NCBI GenBank assembly: GCA_032717465.1
Contig: CM064690.1
Location: forward strand, 25,477,653-25,541,652
Length of the DNA: 64,000 nucleotides
Reading direction: 5' to 3'
Source of the DNA: Coenobita brevimanus
Lineage: Eukaryota; Arthropoda; Malacostraca; Decapoda; Coenobitidae
Each line of letters opens with the position of its first letter. Within the stretch, counting starts at the first letter, position 1. The notes below the pieces were generated by a model. It saw only the letters and a program-made list of their open reading frames with translations. It did no database searches and was not told the origin of the DNA. The position numbers and the translations under genes were made by a program. Shown in pieces: positions 56,291-64,000 of the stretch.

Positions 56291-56366
56291 ACTACTATAG
56301 CTTGGGGAAACGTGGAAAATATACTTCCTAGGGAGAAAAGGAACTACTAATCTACCTATCTATCTA

Positions 56367-56421
56367 TAATAATAATAATAATAATAATAATCCATCCATA
56401 TAATAATAATAATAATAATAA
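56367..56421. repeat. (TAA)n microsatellite
   Basis: Two TAA runs separated by CCATCCATA, forming the 3' tail of the minus-strand SINE that follows. Confidence 0.85.
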
Positions 56422-56720
56422 TCCATCCATCCATCATCCAATCCTATGCTGCCCCATGAGGAGTGTAGGAGCCCAGGGCTAGGCAAGTTGGTCCTTACAT
56501 TTAAGATGAGAGTGACCAGCCTCACTCATCCCTGAGTGGCATTACATGAGCAATAAACCCCAACTACCCCTTGGATATAAACCTTCACCGGCTCAATCCG
56601 ACTGGAGCACCATAATTACCCATTAAACCACCAGGCGCCAAAATTTGGTTATATGGTTACCACCCAGCATAGTAAATGGTTTCCTAGTGTAGAAGAAACC
56701 ATTTGCCTTGTCACTTAATA
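56422..56720 (-). mobile_element. SINE type 2, 5'-truncated
   Basis: From low to high coordinate: (CATC)n, CTATGCTGCCCCATGAGGAG, GGGCTAGGCAAGTTGGTCC, CTCACTCATCCCTGAGTGGC, the complement of the tRNA-like module (GGATATAAACC; ACCCATTAAACCACCAGG), GGTTATATGGTTACCACCCA and the hairpin AAATGGTTTCCTA...AAGAAACCATTT. It ends at a TAA run. Confidence 0.85.
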
Positions 56721-56738
56721 ATATAATAATAATAATCC

Positions 56739-57170
56739 ATCCATCATCCAATTCTATGTTGCCCCATGAGGAGCATAGAAGCCCGGGGCTAGGCAATTTG
56801 GTCCTGACATTTATGATGAGAGTGACCAGCCTCACTCATCCCTGAGTGGCATTATGTGAGCAATAACCCCAACCATCCCTTGGATATAAACCTTCACCGG
56901 CTCAATCCGATTGGAGTGCTGTAATTACCCACTAAACCACCAGGTGCCATAATTTGGTTATATGGTTACCACCCAGCATTGTAAATGGTTTCCTGGTGTA
57001 CAGGAAACCATTAGGCTTGTCACTAAATGTAGAGTCACCCATAGGCAGAAGGAAGAGGAAAGAATGAAGGAAAGAAAGACAAAAGGGGGTGTGTAAAGTC
57101 ACCCGTAGACAGAAGGACGAGGAAAGGGAAGTAAAGATAGACAGAAGAGGAAGGAATGGAGAGAGGAGAA
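56739..57170 (-). mobile_element. SINE type 2, near full length
   Basis: Same order as the preceding copy, and extends through the hairpin (AAATGGTTTCCTG-GTGTA-CAGGAAACCATTA) into two GTAGAGTCACCCATAGGCAG / GTAAAGTCACCCGTAGACAG units. It ends in a GAAGAGGAAGGAATGGAGAG stretch. The extreme head (GTAGTGCTGC) is absent. It lies in tandem with the previous copy, the tails separated by TAA repeats. Confidence 0.85.
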
Positions 57171-57174
57171 TAAT

Positions 57175-57709
57175 ATTAATAATAATAATAATAATTTACC
57201 TAAACCCTGACAGTTTTAATCCTGCAGGAGAGGGGGATGCCATGGACAAATAGTCTCCATGCTGCCTTGTTCACTGCCATCATATTGTCCTTCCTCCAAC
57301 TCACACCACATACCGTACAAAAAAAGATAAAATTTTGTATGATGAAAACCTCGGGACATATTATGTTTGGGCTTATGTGGTATCTCAGCACCTCTTCCTA
57401 GGCAACTTACTTGTGCATTACACCACGACGTTCTCTTGCATATTATTTACACCATTTTTAAGGTACAAGGAGGTGAAGCCTTTATAAATGACAAACACGA
57501 ACAATAAATAGTACAAATGAAGGACATGAATGAGGGAAGCATGTCTTTATATGGTAATTATGACATAACTATGCATCTTCACTATTCATTTACAGAAATA
57601 TTCCTCTACCTCCCTATTCCCCAAAAGAAGGAAGGTGAACAGACAATCCTACCACTCGGCTTTATTAAAGTAACTCTTCATGACTAGCATGATTCTTGTG
57701 TTTTGTTGT
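57175..57709. other. (TAA)n then intergenic DNA
   Basis: (TAA)n at 57174-57194, then AT-rich sequence without recognised gene. A weak trace of the double-hairpin repeat (CCCTATTCCCCAAAAGAAGG) is at 57611-57640. Confidence 0.45.
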
Positions 57710-57963
57710 GTGGTAGGTGGGGGCACTCACCATCCACTCACTCGATGTAGTGCTGCTCTTGGTTGACTGCCCTTTCCTCTCTTCCTTCCTCTTCTGTCTT
57801 TCTTTCCTTCATTCTTTCTTCTTCCTTCTGTCTACAGGTAACTCTACAATGAGTGACAAGCCAAATGATTTCCTGTACACCAGGAAACCATTTACTACGC
57901 TGGGTTGTAACCTTATAACCAAATTATGACGACTGGTGGTTTAGTGGGTAATAAAAGTGCTCC
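57710..57963 (+). mobile_element. SINE type 2, 5' part (split by insertion)
   Basis: Head GTAGGTGGGGGCACTCACCA and CGATGTAGTGCTGCTC, TTCTGTCTTTCTTTCCTTC middle, GTGACAAGCCAAATGATTTC hairpin, CTACGCTGGGTTGTAACC, then TGGTGGTTTAGTGGGTAATA. It breaks off at GTGCTCC, where paralogous copies continue AATCGGATTGAG; that continuation is found at 59007. Confidence 0.85.
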
Positions 57964-59006
57964 CAGGGCTGTAATTTCTGTGGGGGGGGGGGCTAGGGGG
58001 GCTATAGTCCCCCCAATGTTTTCTGTACTGTATATTAGTTTCTTAAAACTTCAGCAAAGATTGATGGCTTACAAAGCTGAACTTAAAAATAAAAAGGAAG
58101 AAATACTTGGAGCAGTGTTGTTGAAAATTCAAAAAATTCTACTCGTGTTTGATTGAATATTTCTAAAGTTGATCCAAACTGAACATAAACTAAATCATAA
58201 TACAGTAGTACTCAGATTTTGATTACTTTATCATTACCAAAAAAATAAAGGCAGAGTGGCATATTTCAATCTGAATCCTACCACGGTGTGTAGAAACAAT
58301 CTTGATAAGGATGCAGTGTTGTCTATCTGTCTATAGCCCGACGCCTTAATCCCGCAATGGGTGGCCACAGACAAAACGCCTCCAAGTCGCTCTGTCACCT
58401 ACCATTTGACTACCCTCCCCCCAACTCACCCCCCCTCCCTCATATACCTCTCAACTCCATCCCTCCACCTCATCCTCGGTCTACCCCTCCCTCCACCTCA
58501 CCTACATACACCCTCTTAGTCAATCTTTCATTCTCCATTCTCTCCACAAGTCCAAACCACCTCAGTGTATTTCTCCTAATCTTCTCAACCACATCCACAT
58601 CCACCCCACAACGTTCCTTCACTTCTTCATTCGTCAACCTGTCCCTCCAAGTCACTCCACATGCTCCTCTCAAGTAACTCATTTCCACTGCTCTCACTCT
58701 TGACTTGTTCCCCTCTTGCAAGGTCCAAGCAGTGTTGTGCAACACTAATGTAAATTGGCCAAATTATTTGTCACAGTTTGAGTTGAAAGTTCAGATTGGC
58801 AGAAAGTGAAGCCTTTAATCTAAACACTCACCTCCATCACTAAACATACATGCCTCATTAAACATCAGCTTTCAGATTGAATCAAACTGAAAAATATCGG
58901 ATGGTCAGCAAACTTGAGGGCTTTGATTTAATTTTAAGTTTGTAGTACGGAGGTATATACATTTGGCCTAGCCCCAAAAAAAATTATGTTGAAAATTACG
59001 GGCCCG
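57964..59006. mobile_element. G-rich TIR DNA element (1043 bp) inserted in the SINE
   Basis: The left end CAGGGCTGTAATTT and the complement of the right end CGGGCCCGTAATTTT are inverted repeats. Both are followed by a GGGGCTAGG motif further in. GCTCC is duplicated (57959-57963 and 59007-59011). Removing the element restores the SINE reading seen in its paralogs. The CAGGG start suggests hAT, but hAT normally makes 8-bp duplications, so the superfamily is uncertain. It encodes no recognisable transposase and itself carries a LINE A fragment. Confidence 0.7.
58322..58728 (-). mobile_element. LINE A copy 3, 5'-truncated, nested in the TIR element
   Basis: The complement matches the last 400 bp of LINE A, from the AWTLQEGNKSRVRAVEMSY coding segment through LRWFGLVERM to the tail and (CTAT)n. 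GCAGTGTTG flanks it (58313-58321 and 58729-58737). It shares with copy 2 the deletion that ends the frame at EGGVDRG. Confidence 0.85.
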
Positions 59007-59195
59007 GCTCCATTCGGATTGAACCAGTGCAGGTTTGTATCCAAGGGATGGCTGGGGTTTACTGCTCATGTAATGCCACTTAGGGATGAGCTAGGCTGGT
59101 CACTCTCATCTTAGATGTCAGAACCAACTTGCCTAGCCCCGGGCTCCTATGCTCTTCATGGGGCAACATAAGATTAGTTGATGAATGAATGAATA
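59007..59195 (+). mobile_element. SINE type 2, 3' part (continuation of 57710-57963)
   Basis: GCTCCATTCGGATTGAACC, GGTTTGTATCCAAGGGATGG (B-box-like), TGCTCATGTAATGCCACTTA, GTCACTCTCATCTTAGATGT, TAGCCCCGGGCTCCTATGCT and (GAAT)n tail. Confidence 0.85.
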
Positions 59196-59405
59196 TCTAT
59201 TGTTACAACTCAGCACTGAATATGGAGGGATGGCAGTTTGGACAGATAGATGGTCGGAAACAAGGCTGCAGATAGATTCAATTCTTTCACAAACAGGGCT
59301 GTCTCCTATTATGAATGAAAGTCTGGTGGTAGCAAGTATAGACTACTGGACATCATCAGAAGGTCCCACACTACAGGTCCCTGAGGCAAAATAAAAGATG
59401 TCATA

Positions 59406-59429
59406 GAAAAAAAAAAAAAAAAAAAAAAA
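59406..59429. repeat. Poly-A tract
   Basis: About 24 adenines. Confidence 0.9.
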
Positions 59430-59497
59430 TCCAGCACCTTTTCCCCACCCATGCAGGATGAGGTAAGCTTCAATTACATTCATTCATTCATTCATTC

Positions 59498-59718
59498 ATT
59501 GCCAGACGCCATGTATCCCAAACGGGGTGGCCAAGGGCTTAGAGTTAATTGTTTTACAGGGAGGGGCACTAATCCTCCAGCAACCCCACTTGACACATAG
59601 GGATGCCAACAGCATCTGGTGTTCCCCAGCGGTCACCCATCCAAGTACTAACCAGACCCAACGTTGCTTAACTTCGCTGATCGGACGGGAAGCGGTGTAC
59701 TCAACGCGGTATGGCCGT
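59498..59718 (-). mobile_element. 5S-rRNA-derived SINE, copy C
   Basis: On the minus strand the head is more complete than in copy B: AACGGCCATACCGCGTTGAG, TACACCGCTTCCCGTCCGAT, CAGCGAAGTTAAGCAACG, TAGTACTTGGATGGGTGACC, GGGGAACACCAGATGCTG, TTGGC. The body and LINE A-like tail follow, ending in (AATG)n, seen here as (CATT)n at 59478-59497. Head changes relative to typical 5S (for example GGTCTGG for the GGGCGCGG arm) match copy B, so both derive from the same SINE lineage. Confidence 0.9.
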
Positions 59719-59721
59719 TAT

Positions 59722-59757
<36 letters not shown>
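59722..59757. repeat. (TAA)n microsatellite
   Basis: Forms the 3' tail of the following minus-strand SINE. Confidence 0.85.
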
Positions 59758-59758
<1 letters not shown>

Positions 59759-59839
59759 CCATCCACCCATCATCCAATCCTATGTCACCCCATGAGGAGC
59801 TTATAAGCCTTGGGCTAGGCAAGTTGGTCCTGACATTAA
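59758..59839 (-). mobile_element. SINE type 2, 3' part (split by piggyBac-type element)
   Basis: CCATCATCCAATCCTATGTC, CCATGAGGAGCTTATAAGCC and GGCAAGTTGGTCCTGACA, breaking off at TTAA. The continuation is at 61573. Confidence 0.85.
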
Positions 59840-61572
59840 CCCCTTAACCGTGGGGCGTCACTTTCGTGACACTTGGGAGCAAGGGATCATACCGCGGGGC
59901 GTCGCTTTTGTGATTCTGTGTTATTTTGAATTCATCCGGGCTTCCAAGTGGGGTCTTGTATCATCTATCAGTACTGCCAATGTCCAACACTAGTCAGCAC
60001 TCCTAATCTCATCTGTACTCCCATCCACTGTTGACAATTTAGCCATTTCTCCCCGTTCTTGACTCCCCTCCCTACCCCCCCTCCATTACCCTATCCTCTC
60101 GCCTGCCCGGCCGTGCTACGCTAAGTAAATCTTCCCTGGAAGTTTTCACTGATTTCATCTATTGAAATAAGCCCTATGCCCTATTCTTATACCAAATAAT
60201 ATATACAAGAAAGAAATAAGGTAAGTGAGAGTGCCATACACCTGGAATTGGCTAATTATCGCCTGACAACACCTCACATGCACTCGTTTGCTAATTTTTG
60301 CTGTTTATTTCCCCTTGCAATATGCCGTATAATCTCTTTTCGTAATAAATATACATATAAGGAGGGAAGGGAGAAGCCTAAGTGATATTTACATTCACCT
60401 GGAACTACCTAATTTATAATGTATTGTCTAGATTTCCTGCCAGTCATTTCACTGCTATATATAGCTGTTTCAAGAGGCTCACGTTGGTAGTAATGAATTT
60501 CCCTAGGTAGGCCACCATCCCGGCCCACCCTTATCAGTTCACTCTCATCTTCCGAAGTGGAGGTACGTCTGTTCGCTCTTGCTAGCTTCAGGGATTTTTC
60601 ACCCCCATGCAAAGGGCCCTGTGACCTTTACCCCCTACTAAACCTCGTGTGGAAAGAGGTAAAGGGCTGACAATTGATAAAAGAGTGACTACGATCTTTC
60701 TATTGAGTAAAACAGTGCAAGTGGAATTGTAAATAATGTGTAAACAGCAAGTGAAAGTAATGAATGTAAATATACATGAACAGTGGAAAATAGTTTTATA
60801 AGTTACTTCAAGTGACAGTGCATAACACTGTAAATAAAATAGAAATGTAAATGAGTAGTATTATAAGAATACGAGTATATACCCTAGGAGTAATGAAAGT
60901 GAAAGTTTCACTCTAGCATGTCTGAATACTATAAGTTATGAGAGTGGAGGTGAAAGTGACATTCACTCTCAATGCTAGTATACAGGACAAGAAAGTGAAT
61001 GCTAAGTATTTTACTGAAAGAAATTGAATCCCTACAGTGACAATAAACTAATACTACTGAAGGAAACTTATGGATAAAGACTGTAGATATATATAAGTGT
61101 TATATAGTAATAGAAATATAAAGTGTGAGGGGTTTTATTAATAATAAATGACAGAGTACCAAGAGCGAACTAGCGCAAGTGCGACGGTCAGACGCGCTCG
61201 TAATTTTCATTGCTTTCACAGTGTTTTTTTTTTTTTTGGAGTACCGTATGGATCCCAAACTACTTGAAAATCATAGAGTAGTGTTTATAGCGTTAATATC
61301 TGGCTGTGGTAATCATATTACGGGTTGTCGGGAAGTGTAAAGTGGAGACTTCGTTACCCTACTTCAGAGGTCTCCACAAGTCCTACGGTAACCGACGAAG
61401 GCTCAACAAACATTCCAGGAGAAAGCTGAAGGTATGTGCCATAAGCATATGTAATTTTAATATTCTAGGACTAATAACTGATTTTTGGCAAATATTTTTT
61501 GAGAGTCTGTCGGAGCCCGAATAACCCCGCGGCATTCACAAAACATTGGCAAACATGCCCGCGGTGTAGGGG
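59840..61572. mobile_element. PiggyBac-type element 3 (1733 bp) inserted in a SINE
   Basis: TTAA on both sides (59836-59839 and 61573-61576). Termini CCCCTTAACCGTGGGGCGTC and, from the right, CCCCTACACCGCGGGCATG are inverted repeats related to those of elements 1 and 2. The left end also contains an internal near-repeat (GGGGCGTCACTTTCGTGA / GGGGCGTCGCTTTTGTGA). No transposase domain is seen. Small frames exist: a minus-strand 67-codon frame at 60409-60612 has an acidic SEDESEL stretch, as piggyBac N termini often do, but this is too little for a claim. Confidence 0.85.
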
Positions 61573-61992
61573 TTAAAGATGAGAGTGACCAACCTCACTC
61601 ATCCCTGAGCAACATTATGTGTGCAATACCCAACAACTCCCTGGATACAGATCTCCACTGGCTTAATCTGACTGGAGCACCTAAATTGCCCACTAAACCA
61701 CCAGGGGCCATAATTTGGTTATATGGCTACCATCCAACGTAGTCAATGGCTTCCTCATGTACAGGAAACCACTTGGTTTGCTACTCAGTGTAGGGTCATC
61801 CATAGGCTAAAGGAAGAGGAAAGAATGAAGGAAAGAAAGAGTGAAGAGGGAGTGTAAAGTCACCCATAGGCAGAAGGAAGAGCAAAGAATGAAGAAAAGA
61901 ACGACAGAAGTGGAAAGATGGAAGAGATGAAATGGCAGACACCCAAAGCAGCACTACATCAAGTGAGTGGATGGTGAGTGCCCCCACCTACA
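61573..61992 (-). mobile_element. SINE type 2, 5' part (continuation of 59758-59839)
   Basis: AAGATGAGAGTGACCAACCT, CTCATCCCTGAGCAACATTA, complement of the tRNA-like module, hairpin remnants (CACTTGGTTTGCTACTCAG), two CACCCATAGGCAGAAGGAAG units, and the full head in complement (GCAGCACTACATCAAGTGAG, GAGTGCCCCCACCTAC). This copy has an intact 5' head. Confidence 0.85.
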
Positions 61993-62529
61993 ACCATATT
62001 AATAGTAATGATAATAATAAGAACTATTAATGTCTCAATAGCATGCCAAATGGACCACACCCCCACTTACCATTCAAGAGCCCTGGAATCCTGATACCAC
62101 AACACAGGCGTAACTATCCACACAGATAAGCACTTCATAACACCCATCTGATAATCCATCCAACACCATTCAAGTGTTTCCCCCTCTCAGATGCTGGCAA
62201 GTACATACAAAACCAACTAATATAATTACATTTCAGTTTTATCATGATGAAAGAGAAGGAAAAAATATTTTCCTTTTGATCAATTATGTCATACACTACA
62301 TATGATTTTCTGTAATAAATTTTTTATGTACTTAGCTCACGTACTCTACATCATTAACCAGTAAATACTTTTGTGCATTTTAATGAAGGTGTTCGGTAAG
62401 ATTTTTTTTTTTTTTCACAATATGGCTGAGAAAGACACACAAAAAAATGCTGTAGAATAGGAAAAGTTGGTCCAGTAACATACAGTAATCCCTCATTCAT
62501 CTGGACGTGCAGTATCCGGACCTCTTCAT

Positions 62530-62838
62530 TATCCGGACGCTGGACCTTGGCTCTGGTAAACCATTATCCGAATTTACTTGCATTTCATCAGTATTTGCTC
62601 TTTCTCTTATCATACTTTCTAGAATCCTCTCCATTACCTTCATTATCTGATCTAAAAACTTTATGTCTCTAATTTCTCTCCAGGCATCACTCCCTTGAAC
62701 ACATTTACAGCTACACTTTTTAGCCAAATATTCAAACAACACAGTCATATATAATCATATTTATCAGGTGAGTGACACACTCCAATATATCCTGAGACCT
62801 TCAACATTTCAGCAGTCAACCCAGACACACCTGCTGCC
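62530..62838 (-). pseudogene. LINE family C RT fragment, left arm (degraded)
   Basis: On the minus strand this is the counterpart of the right-arm fragment. It retains SGLTAEMLKVSGYIGVCHS near the centre and, in another frame, FLDQIMKVMERILESMIRER. The segment between has decayed (for example LAKKCSCKCVQGSDAWREI), with frameshifts. No catalytic box is included. Confidence 0.7.
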
Positions 62839-62858
62839 ACCAGGATGCAGGTGGCGAA

Positions 62859-63199
62859 GGCAGCAGGTGTGTCTGGGTTGACTGCTGAAATGTTGAAGGT
62901 CTCAGGATATATTGGAGTGAGGTTTGTCACTCACCTGATAAATATGATTATATATGACTGTGTTGTCCCGAATGACTGGCTGAAGAGTGTAACTGTAAAT
63001 GTGTTCAAGGGGGAGGGTGATGCCCTGGAAAGAGGAAATTGGAGACATAAAGTTTTTAGACCAAATAATGAAAGTAATGGAGAGAGTTCTAGAAGGTATG
63101 ATAAGAGAAAGAGCAAATACTGATGAAATGCAAGTAAATTCGGATAATGGTTTACCAGAGCCAAGGTCCAGCGTCCGGATAATGAACAGGTCCAGATGA
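62859..63199 (+). pseudogene. LINE family C RT fragment, right arm
   Basis: Partial reverse transcriptase from a LINE group common in invertebrates and some vertebrates: KAAGVSGLTAEMLKVSG, a FVTHLINMIIYDCVVPNDWL stretch, then VTVNVFKGEGDALERGNWR (the finger/palm start of RT). A frame change follows, with IKFLDQIMKVMERVLEGMIR in the next frame. The catalytic A, B and C boxes are missing, so it cannot encode an active enzyme. Recognition is by motif order from memory of the family. Confidence 0.75.
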
Positions 63200-63520
63200 A
63201 TGAGGGATTACTGTATGTTACTGGACCAACTTTTCCTATTCTACAGCATTTTTTTGTATGTCTTTCTCAGCCATATCGTGAAAAAATTTTTTTCTTACCC
63301 AACATCTTCATTAAAATGCACAAAAGTATTTACTGGTTAATGATGTAGAGTACGTGAGCTAAGTATATAAAAAATTTATTACAGAAAATCATATGTAGTG
63401 TATGACATAACTGATCAAAAGGAAAATATTTTTTCCTTCTCTTTCATCATGATAAAACTGAAATGTAATTTTATTAATTGGTTTTGTATGTACTTGCCAG
63501 CATCTGAGAGGGGGAAACAC

Positions 63521-63955
63521 GAAAGACTGACATGAAGGAAACAAAGTTGTTCTCCAGTCCACATTAGCAAGCATGTACACTTCTCCTCGTATACAATGCC
63601 AGCTTCAGAAAACTCTTTCAGAGTAGACTGAAGAAGCAGGACACGACAAATACTTTCTTGCAGCTTTGGAAATTATAGGATAAACTATTCTAAACTCCTT
63701 CCAATATTTCATGGGGTCCTCGTTCCTTTCAGTTATTGGACTACTAGTTATTACAGTCTTTATGATAAGTTGGTTTATATTTCTTTATATCTGGTGATAA
63801 TTCTACATAATTTACACATAGTAAAATAAAATGTGGATGAAATTTCATCTTACCTTGATGCACACAAATAAAAGCAGTCCATTAAAGTGAGATAAAATTA
63901 CAAATATAAAAACAATGGCTTACTTGAACTTAGTTTAAAAAATACCTTGGAAATC

Positions 63956-63993
<38 letters not shown>

Positions 63994-64000
63994 GGGGGGG
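63521..64000. other. Intergenic DNA ending in (TA)n and a G run
   Basis: No gene seen. (AT)n at 63957-63989, then AAAA and eight G at the very end of the window. Confidence 0.6.

Larger units (their letters stand above)
62483..63213. mobile_element. TA-flanked pogo/Tigger-like inverted termini within the palindrome
   Basis: CAGTAATCCCTCATTCATCT at 62483 and its complement ending at 63213 resemble Tigger-type termini, with further TATCCGGA motifs inside, and both are bordered by TA. Because the DNA outside is also palindromic, this may be one terminus that was duplicated rather than a true two-ended element. Confidence 0.5.
62174..63520. repeat. Giant inverted repeat, 1.35 kb, 20-nt spacer
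   Basis: Left arm 62174-62838 and right arm 62859-63520 are reverse complements, from GTGTTTCCCCCTCTCAGATG / CATCTGAGAGGGGGAAACAC at the ends to CCAGACACACCTGCTGCC / GGCAGCAGGTGTGTCTGG at the centre. The arms differ by many substitutions and several indels, more so in the inner RT-related part. They are therefore not simple mirror copies of one read. Each arm contains a pogo-like terminus and a LINE C RT fragment. Confidence 0.9.

Noticed and set aside
62174..63520. Palindrome as a pure sequencing artefact (missed hairpin adapter)
   Set aside because: The arms differ by many substitutions and indels, concentrated in the inner RT part, which a re-read of one molecule would not produce. Not fully excluded without reads.
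63993..64000. Terminal G run as biological signal
   Set aside because: Only eight bases at the window edge after an (AT)n tract; cannot be judged and may be an assembly edge.

Overview
The window looks like gene-poor, repeat-saturated DNA from an arthropod nuclear genome, most likely a decapod crustacean. This is inferred from style: very long microsatellites and polypurine/polypyrimidine tracts, RTE-like and Jockey/CR1-like LINEs, 5S-rRNA-derived and tRNA-derived SINEs, piggyBac and pogo/Tigger elements, and degenerate CCTAA motifs. The species cannot be fixed from sequence alone. No confident host gene, rRNA gene or functional tRNA gene was found. The only host-exon candidate is a weak, Cys-rich terminal exon at 52822-53027 (minus).

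Layout. 0-7 kb: a decayed pogo/Tigger DNA transposon (about 3.5-6.7 kb) with a broken DDE transposase, plus a small MITE. 7.6-19.4 kb: two nearly identical 5'-truncated copies of an RTE-like LINE (family A; 7670-10467 and 13512-15360, both with target-site duplications), a TA-flanked MITE, a composite SINE, and a second LINE (family B, minus strand, 16047-18160) with both catalytic motifs mutated. 19.4-29.5 kb: a chain of minisatellites (periods about 87, 41, 55, 42, 40, 87 and 46 bp), a 5S-derived SINE and a (GT)n tract. 31-40 kb: two sister 1.0-kb piggyBac-type elements with TTAA duplications and 171-bp internal tandem repeats. They flank a full-length SINE, a 3-kb polypyrimidine tract, a 26-bp minisatellite and a 2.1-kb polypurine tract. 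41.6-48 kb: (AT)n and a degenerate dispersed/tandem repeat domain. 48-55.5 kb: LINE fragments, a Tc1-like MITE and a 29-bp minisatellite. 55.5-62 kb: a SINE cluster repeatedly hit by other elements. 62.2-63.5 kb: a 1.35-kb inverted repeat whose arms carry a third LINE's RT fragment (family C).

How the elements relate. The 371-bp SINE and the 5S-derived SINE end with the same 3' tail as LINE family A: a CCC-N4-GGG hairpin, then GTCTGG and a short tandem repeat. This suggests they are mobilised by the LINE A machinery. A second SINE type shares the head and central hairpin of the 371-bp SINE but carries a tRNA-like module and a different tail, so the SINEs are modular. Paralogous copies give exact empty sites for two nested insertions: a piggyBac-type element in a SINE at 59840-61572, and a G-rich TIR element in a SINE at 57964-59006, itself carrying a LINE A fragment with its own target-site duplication.

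Superfamily names rest on motifs, termini and target-site duplications read by eye; no database search was possible.
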